DNA of 5,137 nucleotides. Source: Candidatus Doudnabacteria bacterium. Its GTDB lineage: Bacteria; Patescibacteriota; Doudnabacteria; UBA920. Shown piece by piece: positions 1 to 5,137 of this stretch. The notes beneath the pieces were generated by a model. It ran no database searches, was not told where the DNA came from, and was given only the letters and a program-made list of their open reading frames with translations. Made by a program: the position numbers and the translations under genes. The number at the start of each line of letters is the position of its first letter. The stretch's first letter is position 1. The stretch is from NCBI GenBank assembly GCA_903913365.1, contig CAIWKW010000156.1, positions 1-5,137 of the forward strand, written 5' to 3'.

Positions 1-37
1 ACCATTTATTTTAATATTTATCTTGTAAATAAATGGT
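1..37. repeat. AT-rich 11-bp inverted repeat
   Basis: Bases 1-11 (ACCATTTATTT) are the exact reverse complement of bases 27-37 (AAATAAATGGT), separated by 15 bases. The repeat starts at the first base of the window, so its true outer edge may lie outside. It could be a weak hairpin, a protein-binding dyad or part of a terminator of a gene further left. Apart from this and the terminator at 123-148, I see no gene or clear signal in bases 1-169, which are strongly AT-rich. Confidence 0.5.
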
Positions 38-122
38 ATACAACCGTTCACCTAGTGTCAATGTTTAAAAAGTATTAGAAAATTTATCAATTTTAATATA
101 CTTATCCACTTTTTTTGAATCA

Positions 123-148
123 AAAATAAGCCTCGATAGGCTTATTTT
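123..148 (-). terminator. Intrinsic terminator, probably bidirectional
   Basis: An 11-bp perfect stem (AAAATAAGCCT at 123-133 against AGGCTTATTTT at 138-148) encloses a 4-base loop, CGAT. It begins 22 bases past the stop codon of the minus-strand CxxC protein gene. The minus-strand RNA leaves the stem through a run of U, followed by UGAUUC. On the plus strand the stem is also followed by T-rich sequence, so it could end transcripts arriving from the left as well. The stem core is AGCCT/AGGCT, so it is moderately stable. Confidence 0.8.
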
Positions 149-169
149 ATACCTTTTTGTTGATTTTGG

Positions 170-439
170 CTATTTATTCCAATAACATTTCGGGCATTCC
201 CAGTATTCTTCAAACTTATACGGAATAGGGCTTTTGTTCATAACTTGAAAAGATCGTCCCAAAATTTTTGATTCGTGTGAGCCGGCTTTTACAGCTTCGT
301 CTAAAGCCCTTTTTGTAAAAAATGGAATCTTGCCAAAATAATGGCCACCACTATAGCCTTTGGAGTAAACTAATACGTGGATCGGTTTTTTACACAAAGA
401 ACAGATTCTATTTAGCCTTTTTGTTATAATTTTACGCAT
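170..439 (-). CDS. Small protein with two CxxC pairs, possible zinc ribbon
   Basis: This 89-residue basic protein is not one I recognise. It carries Cys13-x-x-Cys16 near the N-terminus (CSLC) and Cys82-x-x-Cys85 near the C-terminus (CPKC). That is the usual layout of a four-cysteine zinc site that brings the two ends of a small fold together. The middle holds a Tyr/Gly-rich patch (YSKGYSGGHYFGK) and a helical stretch (RALDEAVKAG). No signal peptide or membrane segment is seen, so it is probably cytoplasmic. Nucleic-acid binding is a reasonable guess from the CxxC pairs and the basic N-terminus (MRKIITKRLNR), but it is unproven. The ATG is the first in frame and has no Shine-Dalgarno motif upstream. 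The gene is separated from the radC operon by 257 bases, so it is probably transcribed alone, and it ends at the hairpin terminator at 123-148. Its base composition is more AT-rich than that of the operon. Confidence 0.75.
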   Translation of the reverse strand: MRKIITKRLNRICSLCKKPIHVLVYSKGYSGGHYFGKIPFFTKRALDEAVKAGSHESKILGRSFQVMNKSPIPYKFEEYWECPKCYWNK

Positions 440-480
440 AGCTAATTAAAGACGGTTGCTTGCGTAAAACGTTACAAAGG

Positions 481-509
481 TTGATAAAGTGCTTGAAAAG
501 GTTTATGAT
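481..509 (+). promoter_or_regulatory. Sigma70-like promoter driving rightward transcription
   Basis: TTGATA at 481-486 (4 of 6 bases match TTGACA in order, and it begins TTGA) lies exactly 17 bases before TATGAT at 504-509 (5 of 6 match TATAAT). The expected start point is near 516. Nothing coding of useful length follows on this strand, but the candidate structured RNA does. An overlapping alternative is TATATTTG at 515-522, which fits the Bacteroidota TAnnTTTG element with TTG at 493-495. The protein evidence does not favour that phylum. The gene on the other side (170-439) runs away from this site, and no equally good minus-strand promoter was found for it. Confidence 0.5.
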
Positions 510-515
510 ATAAAT

Positions 516-630
516 ATATTTGGGGCAACCCACTAATCCTTCGCTTAAAATACGGGGGTGACGAACTTAAATTAAAATGGTTTACCACAAGGTAAGCTCC
601 GAGGCCCCGAGAAATCGGGGTCGTTTTGTT
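516..630 (+). ncRNA. Candidate small structured RNA, unknown family
   Basis: A transcript from the promoter at 481-509 would begin near 516 and end at the hairpin and T-tract at 603-630, about 115 nt. Three hairpins are visible. GGG/CCC plus U-A closes a GCAA tetraloop at 521-532. An 8-bp stem at 579-598 closes on ACAA and includes U581-G596 and G579-U598 wobbles. The terminator stem at 603-622 has a GAAA loop and a G604-U621 wobble. The wobbles become A-C mismatches on the other strand, which supports plus-strand transcription. The section between the first two hairpins (533-578) is largely unpaired, apart from a possible TTCG/CGAA helix (540-543 with 562-565). I tested it against tmRNA, SRP RNA and 6S RNA from memory, and it lacks their hallmark sequences. 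A 34-codon frame from the ATG at 577 overlaps the structure and is probably not translated. Function is unknown; it could act as a trans-acting sRNA or be antisense to a neighbouring transcript. Confidence 0.4.
603..630 (+). terminator. GC-rich GNRA-loop hairpin with T-tract, plus-strand terminator
   Basis: CCCCGA (605-610) pairs with TCGGGG (615-620) around a GAAA loop. G604-U621 and G603-C622 extend the stem to 8 bp in plus-strand RNA. It is followed by GTTTTGTT (623-630). The T-tract is interrupted, so termination may be partial. On the minus strand the stem is shorter and no U-tract follows, so it is a poor terminator for radC. Confidence 0.55.
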
Positions 631-642
631 CAAAGCTCCAAC

Positions 643-690
643 CACCCCACCCCGCTAATGCGGGGTACTCTTCCTTTGTAAGGAGGAGAG
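643..690. repeat. Tandem hairpin pair beyond the radC stop, REP-like
   Basis: Two adjacent stems fill the gap before the radC stop codon. ACCCCGC (649-655) pairs perfectly with GCGGGGT (660-666) around TAAT. CTCTTCCTT (668-676) pairs with AAGGAGGAG (680-688) around TGT, with one U-G wobble that holds only on the plus strand. C-rich CACCCC (643-648) precedes them and could pair with GGGGTG at 555-560. Neither stem has a good U-tract in the direction of radC transcription, so termination there would be weak, though the stems could protect the 3' end of the mRNA. The arrangement resembles short interspersed palindromic elements found between genes in environmental bacterial genomes; that resemblance is from memory, and only one copy is present here. 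Confidence 0.4.
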
Positions 691-696
691 GCTCGG

Positions 697-1359
697 TTAC
701 AGCAGGTTTTGCTCTTTAAAGCTGGCATGTCCCCCGCTGGTTACGATTACATGGTCCAAAACTTCTATGCCTAGGAGGCGGCCACTGGCGCAGAGGCGCT
801 TGGTTACGGCTAGGTCTTCGTTGCTGGGCTCCAGACTGCCGGAGGGATGGTTGTGGGCTAAAATGACGTGTGCGGCTAAATGTTTTATGGCAGGCTCAAA
901 TACTTCGCGCGGGTGAATAAGGCTGGCATTAAGCGTGCCAACGGAAATTATTTCGCGCTGAATTTCCTGATTTTGGGTATTTAAAAAGAACACCAAAAAG
1001 TGCTCTTTCTTGCTATTGCGAACATCCTTTAATTGCTCCCACACTTCGCGCGGGGAAAGTATTAGAGCTGCTTGCTTGTCTTGAAGCAAGCGGCGGCCAA
1101 GTTCAAACATGGCCACAATTTCGCAAGCCTTGGCCGGTCCAATGCCGTGAATGTTTTTTAAATCTGTAAAATTCGCATTTGCCAGTTTATTTTCCGGAAA
1201 TTGTTTTAGAATTTTTTTGGAAAGGTCCAGCACCCCGGTTCCTTTTGGACCGGTGCGCAGCAGAATTGCTAAAAGTTCGGCACTCGAAAGTTTTTCCGCT
1301 CCGTATTTTTCCAGTTTTTCCCTTGGTTGTTCAATTTTGTGTATGTTTTTCAAAGACAT
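697..1359 (-). CDS. radC: RadC-family JAMM/MPN+ domain protein
   Basis: This is a complete RadC of 220 residues, the usual length for the family. Residues 1-60 form the N-terminal UPF0758-type helical region, including PREKL and KLSSAELLAILLRTG. A helix-hairpin-helix motif lies at about 67-90 (LKNIHGIGPAKACEI). The C-terminal JAMM metalloprotease-like domain spans about 100-220. Its metal-binding signature is intact: His169-x-His171-Pro-Ser-Gly, with Ser179 and Asp182 in PSNED, and the family segment SLIHPREVFEPAI lies at 146-158. The biochemical role of RadC is unsettled. The DNA-repair label comes from an E. coli allele later traced to recG. The ATG is the first in frame after a 61-base gap from the gene upstream; its leader is A/T-rich with no Shine-Dalgarno motif. 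Its sequence is close in style to Patescibacteria RadC proteins. It is the last gene of the minus-strand cluster and faces the candidate small RNA. Confidence 0.95.
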   Translation of the reverse strand: MSLKNIHKIEQPREKLEKYGAEKLSSAELLAILLRTGPKGTGVLDLSKKILKQFPENKLANANFTDLKNIHGIGPAKACEIVAMFELGRRLLQDKQAALILSPREVWEQLKDVRNSKKEHFLVFFLNTQNQEIQREIISVGTLNASLIHPREVFEPAIKHLAAHVILAHNHPSGSLEPSNEDLAVTKRLCASGRLLGIEVLDHVIVTSGGHASFKEQNLL

Positions 1360-1387
1360 AAAATAATATTAGGTTATAGTGCTTAAT

Positions 1388-1393
1388 ATTATA
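1388..1393 (-). promoter_or_regulatory. Possible -10 element for radC
   Basis: The minus strand reads TATAAT here, a perfect -10 hexamer, inside the 61-base gap upstream of radC. Transcription from it would start near 1380, about 20 bases before the radC ATG. No acceptable -35 box lies 16 to 18 bases upstream, and there is no TGn extension. The region is AT-rich, so a chance match is likely. If real, radC could be transcribed on its own as well as from the operon. Confidence 0.25.
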
Positions 1394-1420
1394 AAACTTA
1401 AGACCATGGAAACTGCCTCT

Positions 1421-4381
1421 CTATTGCGGCACCATTTCCTCATCGGGGGTTTTTACGGGCTTAAAATGGAACATGGTGGCTTTGTGGCGGATAAGGCTCT
1501 CCTCCATTTCCGCAATGCCAACAACCAAAAATTTTTCATTTTGTCCCAAATCTTTTAAAGGAATATTGCTGCGTAAAGACGGGCGGCCATTGTAAATGCG
1601 GGATTTAAAATCCTCCACGCCGTACTTTAATTTTAAATTTAAAATATGCTCCATAAATTTTTCCACGGACGCACGGCCTTCGCTTAGCAGTTTGTTGGCG
1701 TCTTTGCCGGGCATGTGTCCAATTACTTCCCCTTCGCAGGTAAAGGTGATGGAGCTTAAATTAAAACTGCCCTTATGCTTTTGGCCATACAGTAAAAGAG
1801 TTGCAAGAGGAGCCAGCTCGTATTGCCAGGCGGTTACATCTATAAGCAGGTTAAGGGAATTTTTTTCTCTGCTGGCAACGCTGTCGGCCGTTCGCTTTAC
1901 GTACAGCTTGTCGGTTCGGCCGTATACCCGCCAATCTATGGCTTTGGAATCCATACCTTCCTGGTAAGGCGCGTAATCTATAAAGTCGGCTCCGGCTTCG
2001 GGACGCGGCTGCCGCGAAGTGCTGTGGGAATTTAGTCCCATCTTCTCCCCTACTTCCAAAACCCTAAATATATTGTCCAGGCTGGCTTGGCCAATTTTGT
2101 CCAAGCGTTCAATTTTCTCCAAAAACATGCGGCGGGATTCGTCCATTACGGCTTTAACCTGGGCGGTTATACTTTTTTTAAAACTTTCGCGCATTTTATT
2201 ACTGGCTAAAACCTCACCGAGTTTTTTTACGGTTTCCCTCAAATTTAAACCTTCCATTTCAGCCTCGGCCATGGCTTTGTTCCAGCGCTTTTCGGCCAAT
2301 AAAGAAAAAATAAGAGTGCTAACGTCGGTCGGGTCTTCATCCAAAAAATATTCGGAGATGCGCATAAATCTAATGTAGTCAGCCTTTTGACTGGCGCTTA
2401 AAAGCATAATTTCTTTAAGCGGAAAAAGCTTTTCCATATCAGGCCTCTCCTTATAGGCTCGTTCAATTATTGTGGAGAGTTGCTTATTATGCTCGGAGCT
2501 CTCCGCTTGTTCCAAATTCGGGGTTTCGCCCAAAAAATCTTTTAACGCTTTTACGGTTTCCTCGGAATGTTTGTTACTCACTTTTTTTGCCAGCATTACG
2601 CTTAGGCGGTTGATTGCCACAAGCGTACCGGCAATTCCCCCAATTAAACCCAAAAGTAAAAGAATAAACGCGGCGGAAAACGCAGCAAGAGATTCCGCGT
2701 CCGGATCTATTTCGGAAAGTTTATCGGCCATATTTTTCACAAGTTTCGATGTCATTTCCAGCTTTTCGCGCTGCTCTTTGCTGAAGTCCATTCCTTCTGT
2801 TGAGCCAAATTTCGCGTACTCCGGATTTTCCAAAATTTTCTCCAGCGCCAGCCGGAATGTCTCGTAATGGCTTAAAAGCTCCGGGCCTTTTGTGCCGGAC
2901 ATGTTTTGGACTAAACCGTTAAGCAGCACATAATCCTCCGGCAAGAATTTTAAATTAAGAAAAGATTTTTCCGGCAGAGCAGTGGTTTCAAAGGTTTCCG
3001 GATCGCTATTTTTGTTAAACATTATCAACTTGGCGTGAGCCGGGTTCTGGTTTAAGACGCCGTTTCTTTCGGGCAGGCCAACGGCAATAAGCCCTTTGTT
3101 ACCGGAGTCGTTAAGCAGCCCGGCCGCGTAAAGCGAAAGCATATCGCAATCGCCAACTTTAATGGCGCCAATTTTTTCTTCCAAATTGCCGGGCATTTTA
3201 CTCAGCATAATGCCTAGCTGGCTGCTGGTTACGTAGGTGAATTTTTTTAAATGTTCCGTAAGCACCTGCTTTTGTTTTTCCAAAGGCGCGTTTTTTAGAT
3301 TATAAATAACCTCCGCCTGGTCTGCGGACCGGTTTATTTCCTTTTGGTTAGGCTGAGTATCTTCAAACTCTTCATTTATTTTAACCACATGGTATTTAAT
3401 GACCACATCGGCCGCATTTTTTTTAAAAATTATGGCTTGGCTGCCGCTGTCAAAAAAATATTCCGGAGCGTTTTTGGATACGCTGTCCAATTCGGCCGCG
3501 TAACCCACGGGAGTTGGTAAGGATATTTCCTCATTTTCAAAAACTAAAAGTGGTACGGTTGTAACTTCGGCGTGCGACCACCAGCCGTCGTGCCTTATAA
3601 TTTCTCTGTCGGTTTCCATTGTTCCGGCATCGGCACGGCGATAGGTGTTGGTTGTCCAAAGCGGGTCGCTTAAATTATTAAAATAAGAAAAGTGAATTTT
3701 GGCAAAAGGAAGCGCCTTGCCGTGGCGTCCGGGTTCTTTGCCGTCATCTTCCATATCCGGAGTGGCGCTATGGCGCTCGCGATGAATCGGGGGGTAGTTT
3801 TTTTCCTGGTTCTTTTTGGGCGAGGCTTTTTGTTCTTGCTTTTGCCCCTGTTTTTGCACAGATTGCCACAACTCAGTTCCAAGACCGGATACTGTTAAAA
3901 GGGCCGCTACGGCTGCAAACCTTTTTACTATTACTTTTATCCGCCTGCTGCTGAAGCGCGATTCTATGGGTAAGGCTTCAAATTTTGTTTGCCATTCTTT
4001 CAACTGCCTGTTTATATCTGCCACCACAAATTGCCGTACTTCCCTATCTTTTTCGGTAAGAGTTTTGTGCGAAAGCTCATCAATTACATGGAGCGATGTT
4101 GTTAAATAGTCCGCGTAATTGTAAGCCAGGCTGCTGGTTTGTTCCGCCAGTTCTTTTTCTCCGCCTTTTAGCGATTTGTCCAAAGTATAATTTTTAAGCT
4201 GGCGCGACAAATACCAACACTGGCGGCTTGCCAGTTTTAGCCGCTGTAAATTTTCCGGTTGTGTTTCTGTTGTTGCTTCCGGAACGCTTTCTAATTCCTT
4301 AATAAAATTTTGCAATCCGCTGCCGGACGCGCGTTCGTAAGGTATTTCCGCGTTGCCTTCAACTTGGCCTTCTCTGCCCAT
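1421..4381 (-). CDS. Membrane protein fusing transglutaminase-like and DUF58 (VWA-like) domains
   Basis: This protein has 986 residues in five parts. Residues 1-153 are soluble and helical, ending in a basic patch (RRIKVIVKR). A membrane segment lies at about 155-171. A Gln/Lys-rich linker (172-222) leads to a beta-rich stretch and then a transglutaminase-like core at about 355-475, with Cys412 in GDCDMLS, His449 in NPAHAK, and Glu465 in FETTALP where the family usually has Asp. A second membrane segment lies at about 565-591. The cytoplasmic tail is helical to about 790 and ends in a DUF58 signature: GADFIDYAPYQEG at 797, AIDWRVYGRTDKLYVKR at 814-830, and the first VWA strand LNLLIDVTAW with Asp848. 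The positive-inside rule places the transglutaminase outside and DUF58 inside. In known systems (TgpA-like protein, DUF58 protein, MoxR ATPase) these are separate genes, thought to act in envelope or protein maturation. Substrate unknown. A run of nine A bases lies in the 40-base leader, which has no Shine-Dalgarno motif. Confidence 0.85.
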   Translation of the reverse strand: MGREGQVEGNAEIPYERASGSGLQNFIKELESVPEATTETQPENLQRLKLASRQCWYLSRQLKNYTLDKSLKGGEKELAEQTSSLAYNYADYLTTSLHVIDELSHKTLTEKDREVRQFVVADINRQLKEWQTKFEALPIESRFSSRRIKVIVKRFAAVAALLTVSGLGTELWQSVQKQGQKQEQKASPKKNQEKNYPPIHRERHSATPDMEDDGKEPGRHGKALPFAKIHFSYFNNLSDPLWTTNTYRRADAGTMETDREIIRHDGWWSHAEVTTVPLLVFENEEISLPTPVGYAAELDSVSKNAPEYFFDSGSQAIIFKKNAADVVIKYHVVKINEEFEDTQPNQKEINRSADQAEVIYNLKNAPLEKQKQVLTEHLKKFTYVTSSQLGIMLSKMPGNLEEKIGAIKVGDCDMLSLYAAGLLNDSGNKGLIAVGLPERNGVLNQNPAHAKLIMFNKNSDPETFETTALPEKSFLNLKFLPEDYVLLNGLVQNMSGTKGPELLSHYETFRLALEKILENPEYAKFGSTEGMDFSKEQREKLEMTSKLVKNMADKLSEIDPDAESLAAFSAAFILLLLGLIGGIAGTLVAINRLSVMLAKKVSNKHSEETVKALKDFLGETPNLEQAESSEHNKQLSTIIERAYKERPDMEKLFPLKEIMLLSASQKADYIRFMRISEYFLDEDPTDVSTLIFSLLAEKRWNKAMAEAEMEGLNLRETVKKLGEVLASNKMRESFKKSITAQVKAVMDESRRMFLEKIERLDKIGQASLDNIFRVLEVGEKMGLNSHSTSRQPRPEAGADFIDYAPYQEGMDSKAIDWRVYGRTDKLYVKRTADSVASREKNSLNLLIDVTAWQYELAPLATLLLYGQKHKGSFNLSSITFTCEGEVIGHMPGKDANKLLSEGRASVEKFMEHILNLKLKYGVEDFKSRIYNGRPSLRSNIPLKDLGQNEKFLVVGIAEMEESLIRHKATMFHFKPVKTPDEEMVPQ

Positions 4382-4421
4382 AAAACTTTTGTTCCGATTA
4401 TTTTGTTTTTTTTTGATGAAG

Positions 4422-4709
4422 CTATGCTTGTTTTTCCTGCTCCTCTACTATAACTTCCCTGCTCTTTTGGGTTTCAGTCTGGGCTTGGGAGAAATTTGAG
4501 GGTGTGGAGGGTTTATATTCAAAAGTACTTGGCCTTTCCGGCTCTTTGTTCATATTGCGTAAATCATCAAGTTCTTTTTCCAGTTTTAATCTCTCCATGG
4601 CGGAAAGAGGCTTGCCTTCTTTTGTATTTTCGGGAATTTGCCGACGCAGATCTTCCATACGCCAGTCCAGTCCAACTTGTTCTTTGTCCGATTCACTTAA
4701 TGTAGGCAT
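4422..4709 (-). CDS. Small charged hypothetical protein
   Basis: I do not recognise this 95-residue protein. It is rich in Glu, Lys, Arg and Gln. Residues 15-53 should form helix (WRMEDLRRQI, then MERLKLEKELDDLRNM). The tail from about 55 is Pro/Ser/Thr/Gln-rich (PERPSTFEYKPSTPSNF), probably disordered, and ends in an acidic stretch, VIVEEQEKQA. There is no signal peptide, membrane segment or cysteine. The ATG is one base past the stop of the gene upstream, which suggests translational coupling, and no Shine-Dalgarno motif precedes it. It sits 40 bases before the transglutaminase/DUF58 gene, so it may be an accessory to that membrane protein, but this rests on position alone. Confidence 0.7.
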   Translation of the reverse strand: MPTLSESDKEQVGLDWRMEDLRRQIPENTKEGKPLSAMERLKLEKELDDLRNMNKEPERPSTFEYKPSTPSNFSQAQTETQKSREVIVEEQEKQA

Positions 4710-4710
4710 A

Positions 4711-4947
4711 TTATTTTTCTTTTAATAGCGAGAGGATTCTTTCTTCTATGTCATTAGTAACGCTTGCCGGTTCGTGCACGCGTCGTTTGGGTACGTTTCT
4801 AACGCCCGCCTTTAAATGCAGGGTAAAATATTCCAAACTTTCGTTCGCCCTTAGGCGCTGGTCGTTAATTCTGTCTACCAGTCTTTGCGCTTCGTCTTGC
4901 CTTTCCGCTTCGCCGGGGCTTAAACGGTGTTCAAAATCCGTGTGCAT
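4711..4947 (-). CDS. Small charged helical hypothetical protein
   Basis: This 78-residue protein is not recognised. A long charged helix is likely over residues 10-45 (PGEAERQDEAQRLVDRINDQ onwards), followed by a basic loop (VRNVPKRRVHEP) and a C-terminal amphipathic helix, IEERILSLLKEK. It has no membrane segment and no cysteines. Its stop codon is separated by a single base from the ATG of the 95-residue gene, and its own ATG is 27 bases after the stop of the partial gene upstream. The leader (AACAAACACTTAAT) is A-rich with no Shine-Dalgarno motif. Tight packing in the cluster and a single open frame support a real gene. Confidence 0.7.
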   Translation of the reverse strand: MHTDFEHRLSPGEAERQDEAQRLVDRINDQRLRANESLEYFTLHLKAGVRNVPKRRVHEPASVTNDIEERILSLLKEK

Positions 4948-4974
4948 ATTAAGTGTTTGTTATTGTTAATTTAG

Positions 4975-5137
4975 TTACGATTTTAAGTCCAGTTTTAATT
5001 TGTTTCGCTCGGCAAGCAGCGCATTTAGTTTTTCGTATATTTTGCTTATATCGGTTTTATAACCTCTGGTTTCGGCGTTGTCTATATTAATTTTTGCTGT
5101 TAGCAGGCTCAGCTGCTTTCTGAGTTCTTTGTTAAGC
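4975..5137 (-). CDS. C-terminal end of a helical, possibly coiled-coil protein (partial)
   Basis: An open frame enters from the right edge and runs 53 codons to a TAA at 4975-4977; the start lies outside the window. The visible part contains no Met. It reads LNKELRKQLSLLTAKINIDN at its beginning and ends LLAERNKLKLDLKS. It is Lys/Leu/Glu-rich with Leu and Ile spaced at roughly heptad intervals, which suggests a coiled coil or helical bundle. Codon use and spacing (27 bases to the next gene) fit the rest of the minus-strand cluster, so it is probably the gene upstream in the same operon. Its function cannot be told from this fragment. Confidence 0.65.
   Translation of the reverse strand, partial: LNKELRKQLSLLTAKINIDNAETRGYKTDISKIYEKLNALLAERNKLKLDLKS

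Noticed and set aside
102..109. TTATCCAC, 8 of 9 bases of a DnaA box, in an AT-rich stretch
   Set aside because: A single match with no cluster of boxes and no dnaA, dnaN or other origin-linked gene nearby; one such 8-mer by chance in a window of this size is not surprising.
577..681. A 34-codon frame on the plus strand starting at the ATG at 577
   Set aside because: It runs through the hairpins of the candidate RNA and the palindromic stems, has no ribosome binding site, and its protein (MVYHKVSSEAPRNRG onward) has the look of a translated structured repeat.
516..690. tmRNA, SRP RNA, 6S RNA or tracrRNA as the identity of the intergenic RNA
   Set aside because: There is no tRNA-like T-loop or CCA end and no tag frame, no SRP GGAAGCAGC-type core, the length and shape do not fit 6S RNA, and no CRISPR repeat or cas gene is present in the window.
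1151..1366. Plus-strand open frames opposite radC
   Set aside because: They lie wholly or almost wholly over the radC coding frame, whose product has intact family motifs, and their own products show no domain.
1596..2867. Several plus-strand frames of 70 to 131 codons opposite the fusion gene
   Set aside because: They are the complement of a 986-codon gene with recognisable domains; their products are Ser/Phe/Leu-rich, as expected for antisense reading of Glu/Lys-rich codons.
4496..4969. Plus-strand frames opposite the two small genes at the right
   Set aside because: The minus-strand frames fit the tight operon spacing and a charged soluble composition, while the plus-strand frames overlap gene boundaries and have no supporting signal.

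Overview
The window looks like chromosomal DNA from a candidate-phyla-radiation bacterium (Patescibacteria, Parcubacteria-like). This placement is an inference. It rests on the style of the RadC protein, on start codons preceded by A/T-rich leaders with no Shine-Dalgarno motif, and on a string of small unrecognised proteins around one large unusual membrane protein. The standard genetic code fits every frame. No tRNA, rRNA, CRISPR array or insertion sequence was seen.

Right and centre (about 697 to 5137): five genes lie head to tail on the minus strand, with gaps of 27, 1, 40 and 61 bases, and probably form one operon. In transcription order they are the C-terminal end of a helical protein cut by the window edge, a 78-residue and a 95-residue charged small protein, a 986-residue membrane protein, and radC. 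The 986-residue protein is the most notable item. It appears to join a transglutaminase-like domain, predicted outside the membrane, to a cytoplasmic DUF58 (von Willebrand A-like) domain. These two activities are usually encoded by separate neighbouring genes together with a MoxR ATPase. No MoxR gene is visible here.

Left (1 to 696): a small protein with two CxxC pairs (170-439, minus strand) ends just before a strong hairpin terminator at 123-148. Between it and radC are 257 bases without a convincing protein gene. This stretch holds a good sigma70-like promoter on the plus strand, then two hairpins, then a GC-rich hairpin followed by a T-rich tract. The G-U pairs in these stems work only if the plus strand is transcribed. 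I read this as a candidate small RNA of about 115 nt that converges on radC. Two further hairpins lie between it and the end of radC. The first 122 bases are very AT-rich and hold an 11-bp inverted repeat that starts at the first base of the window.
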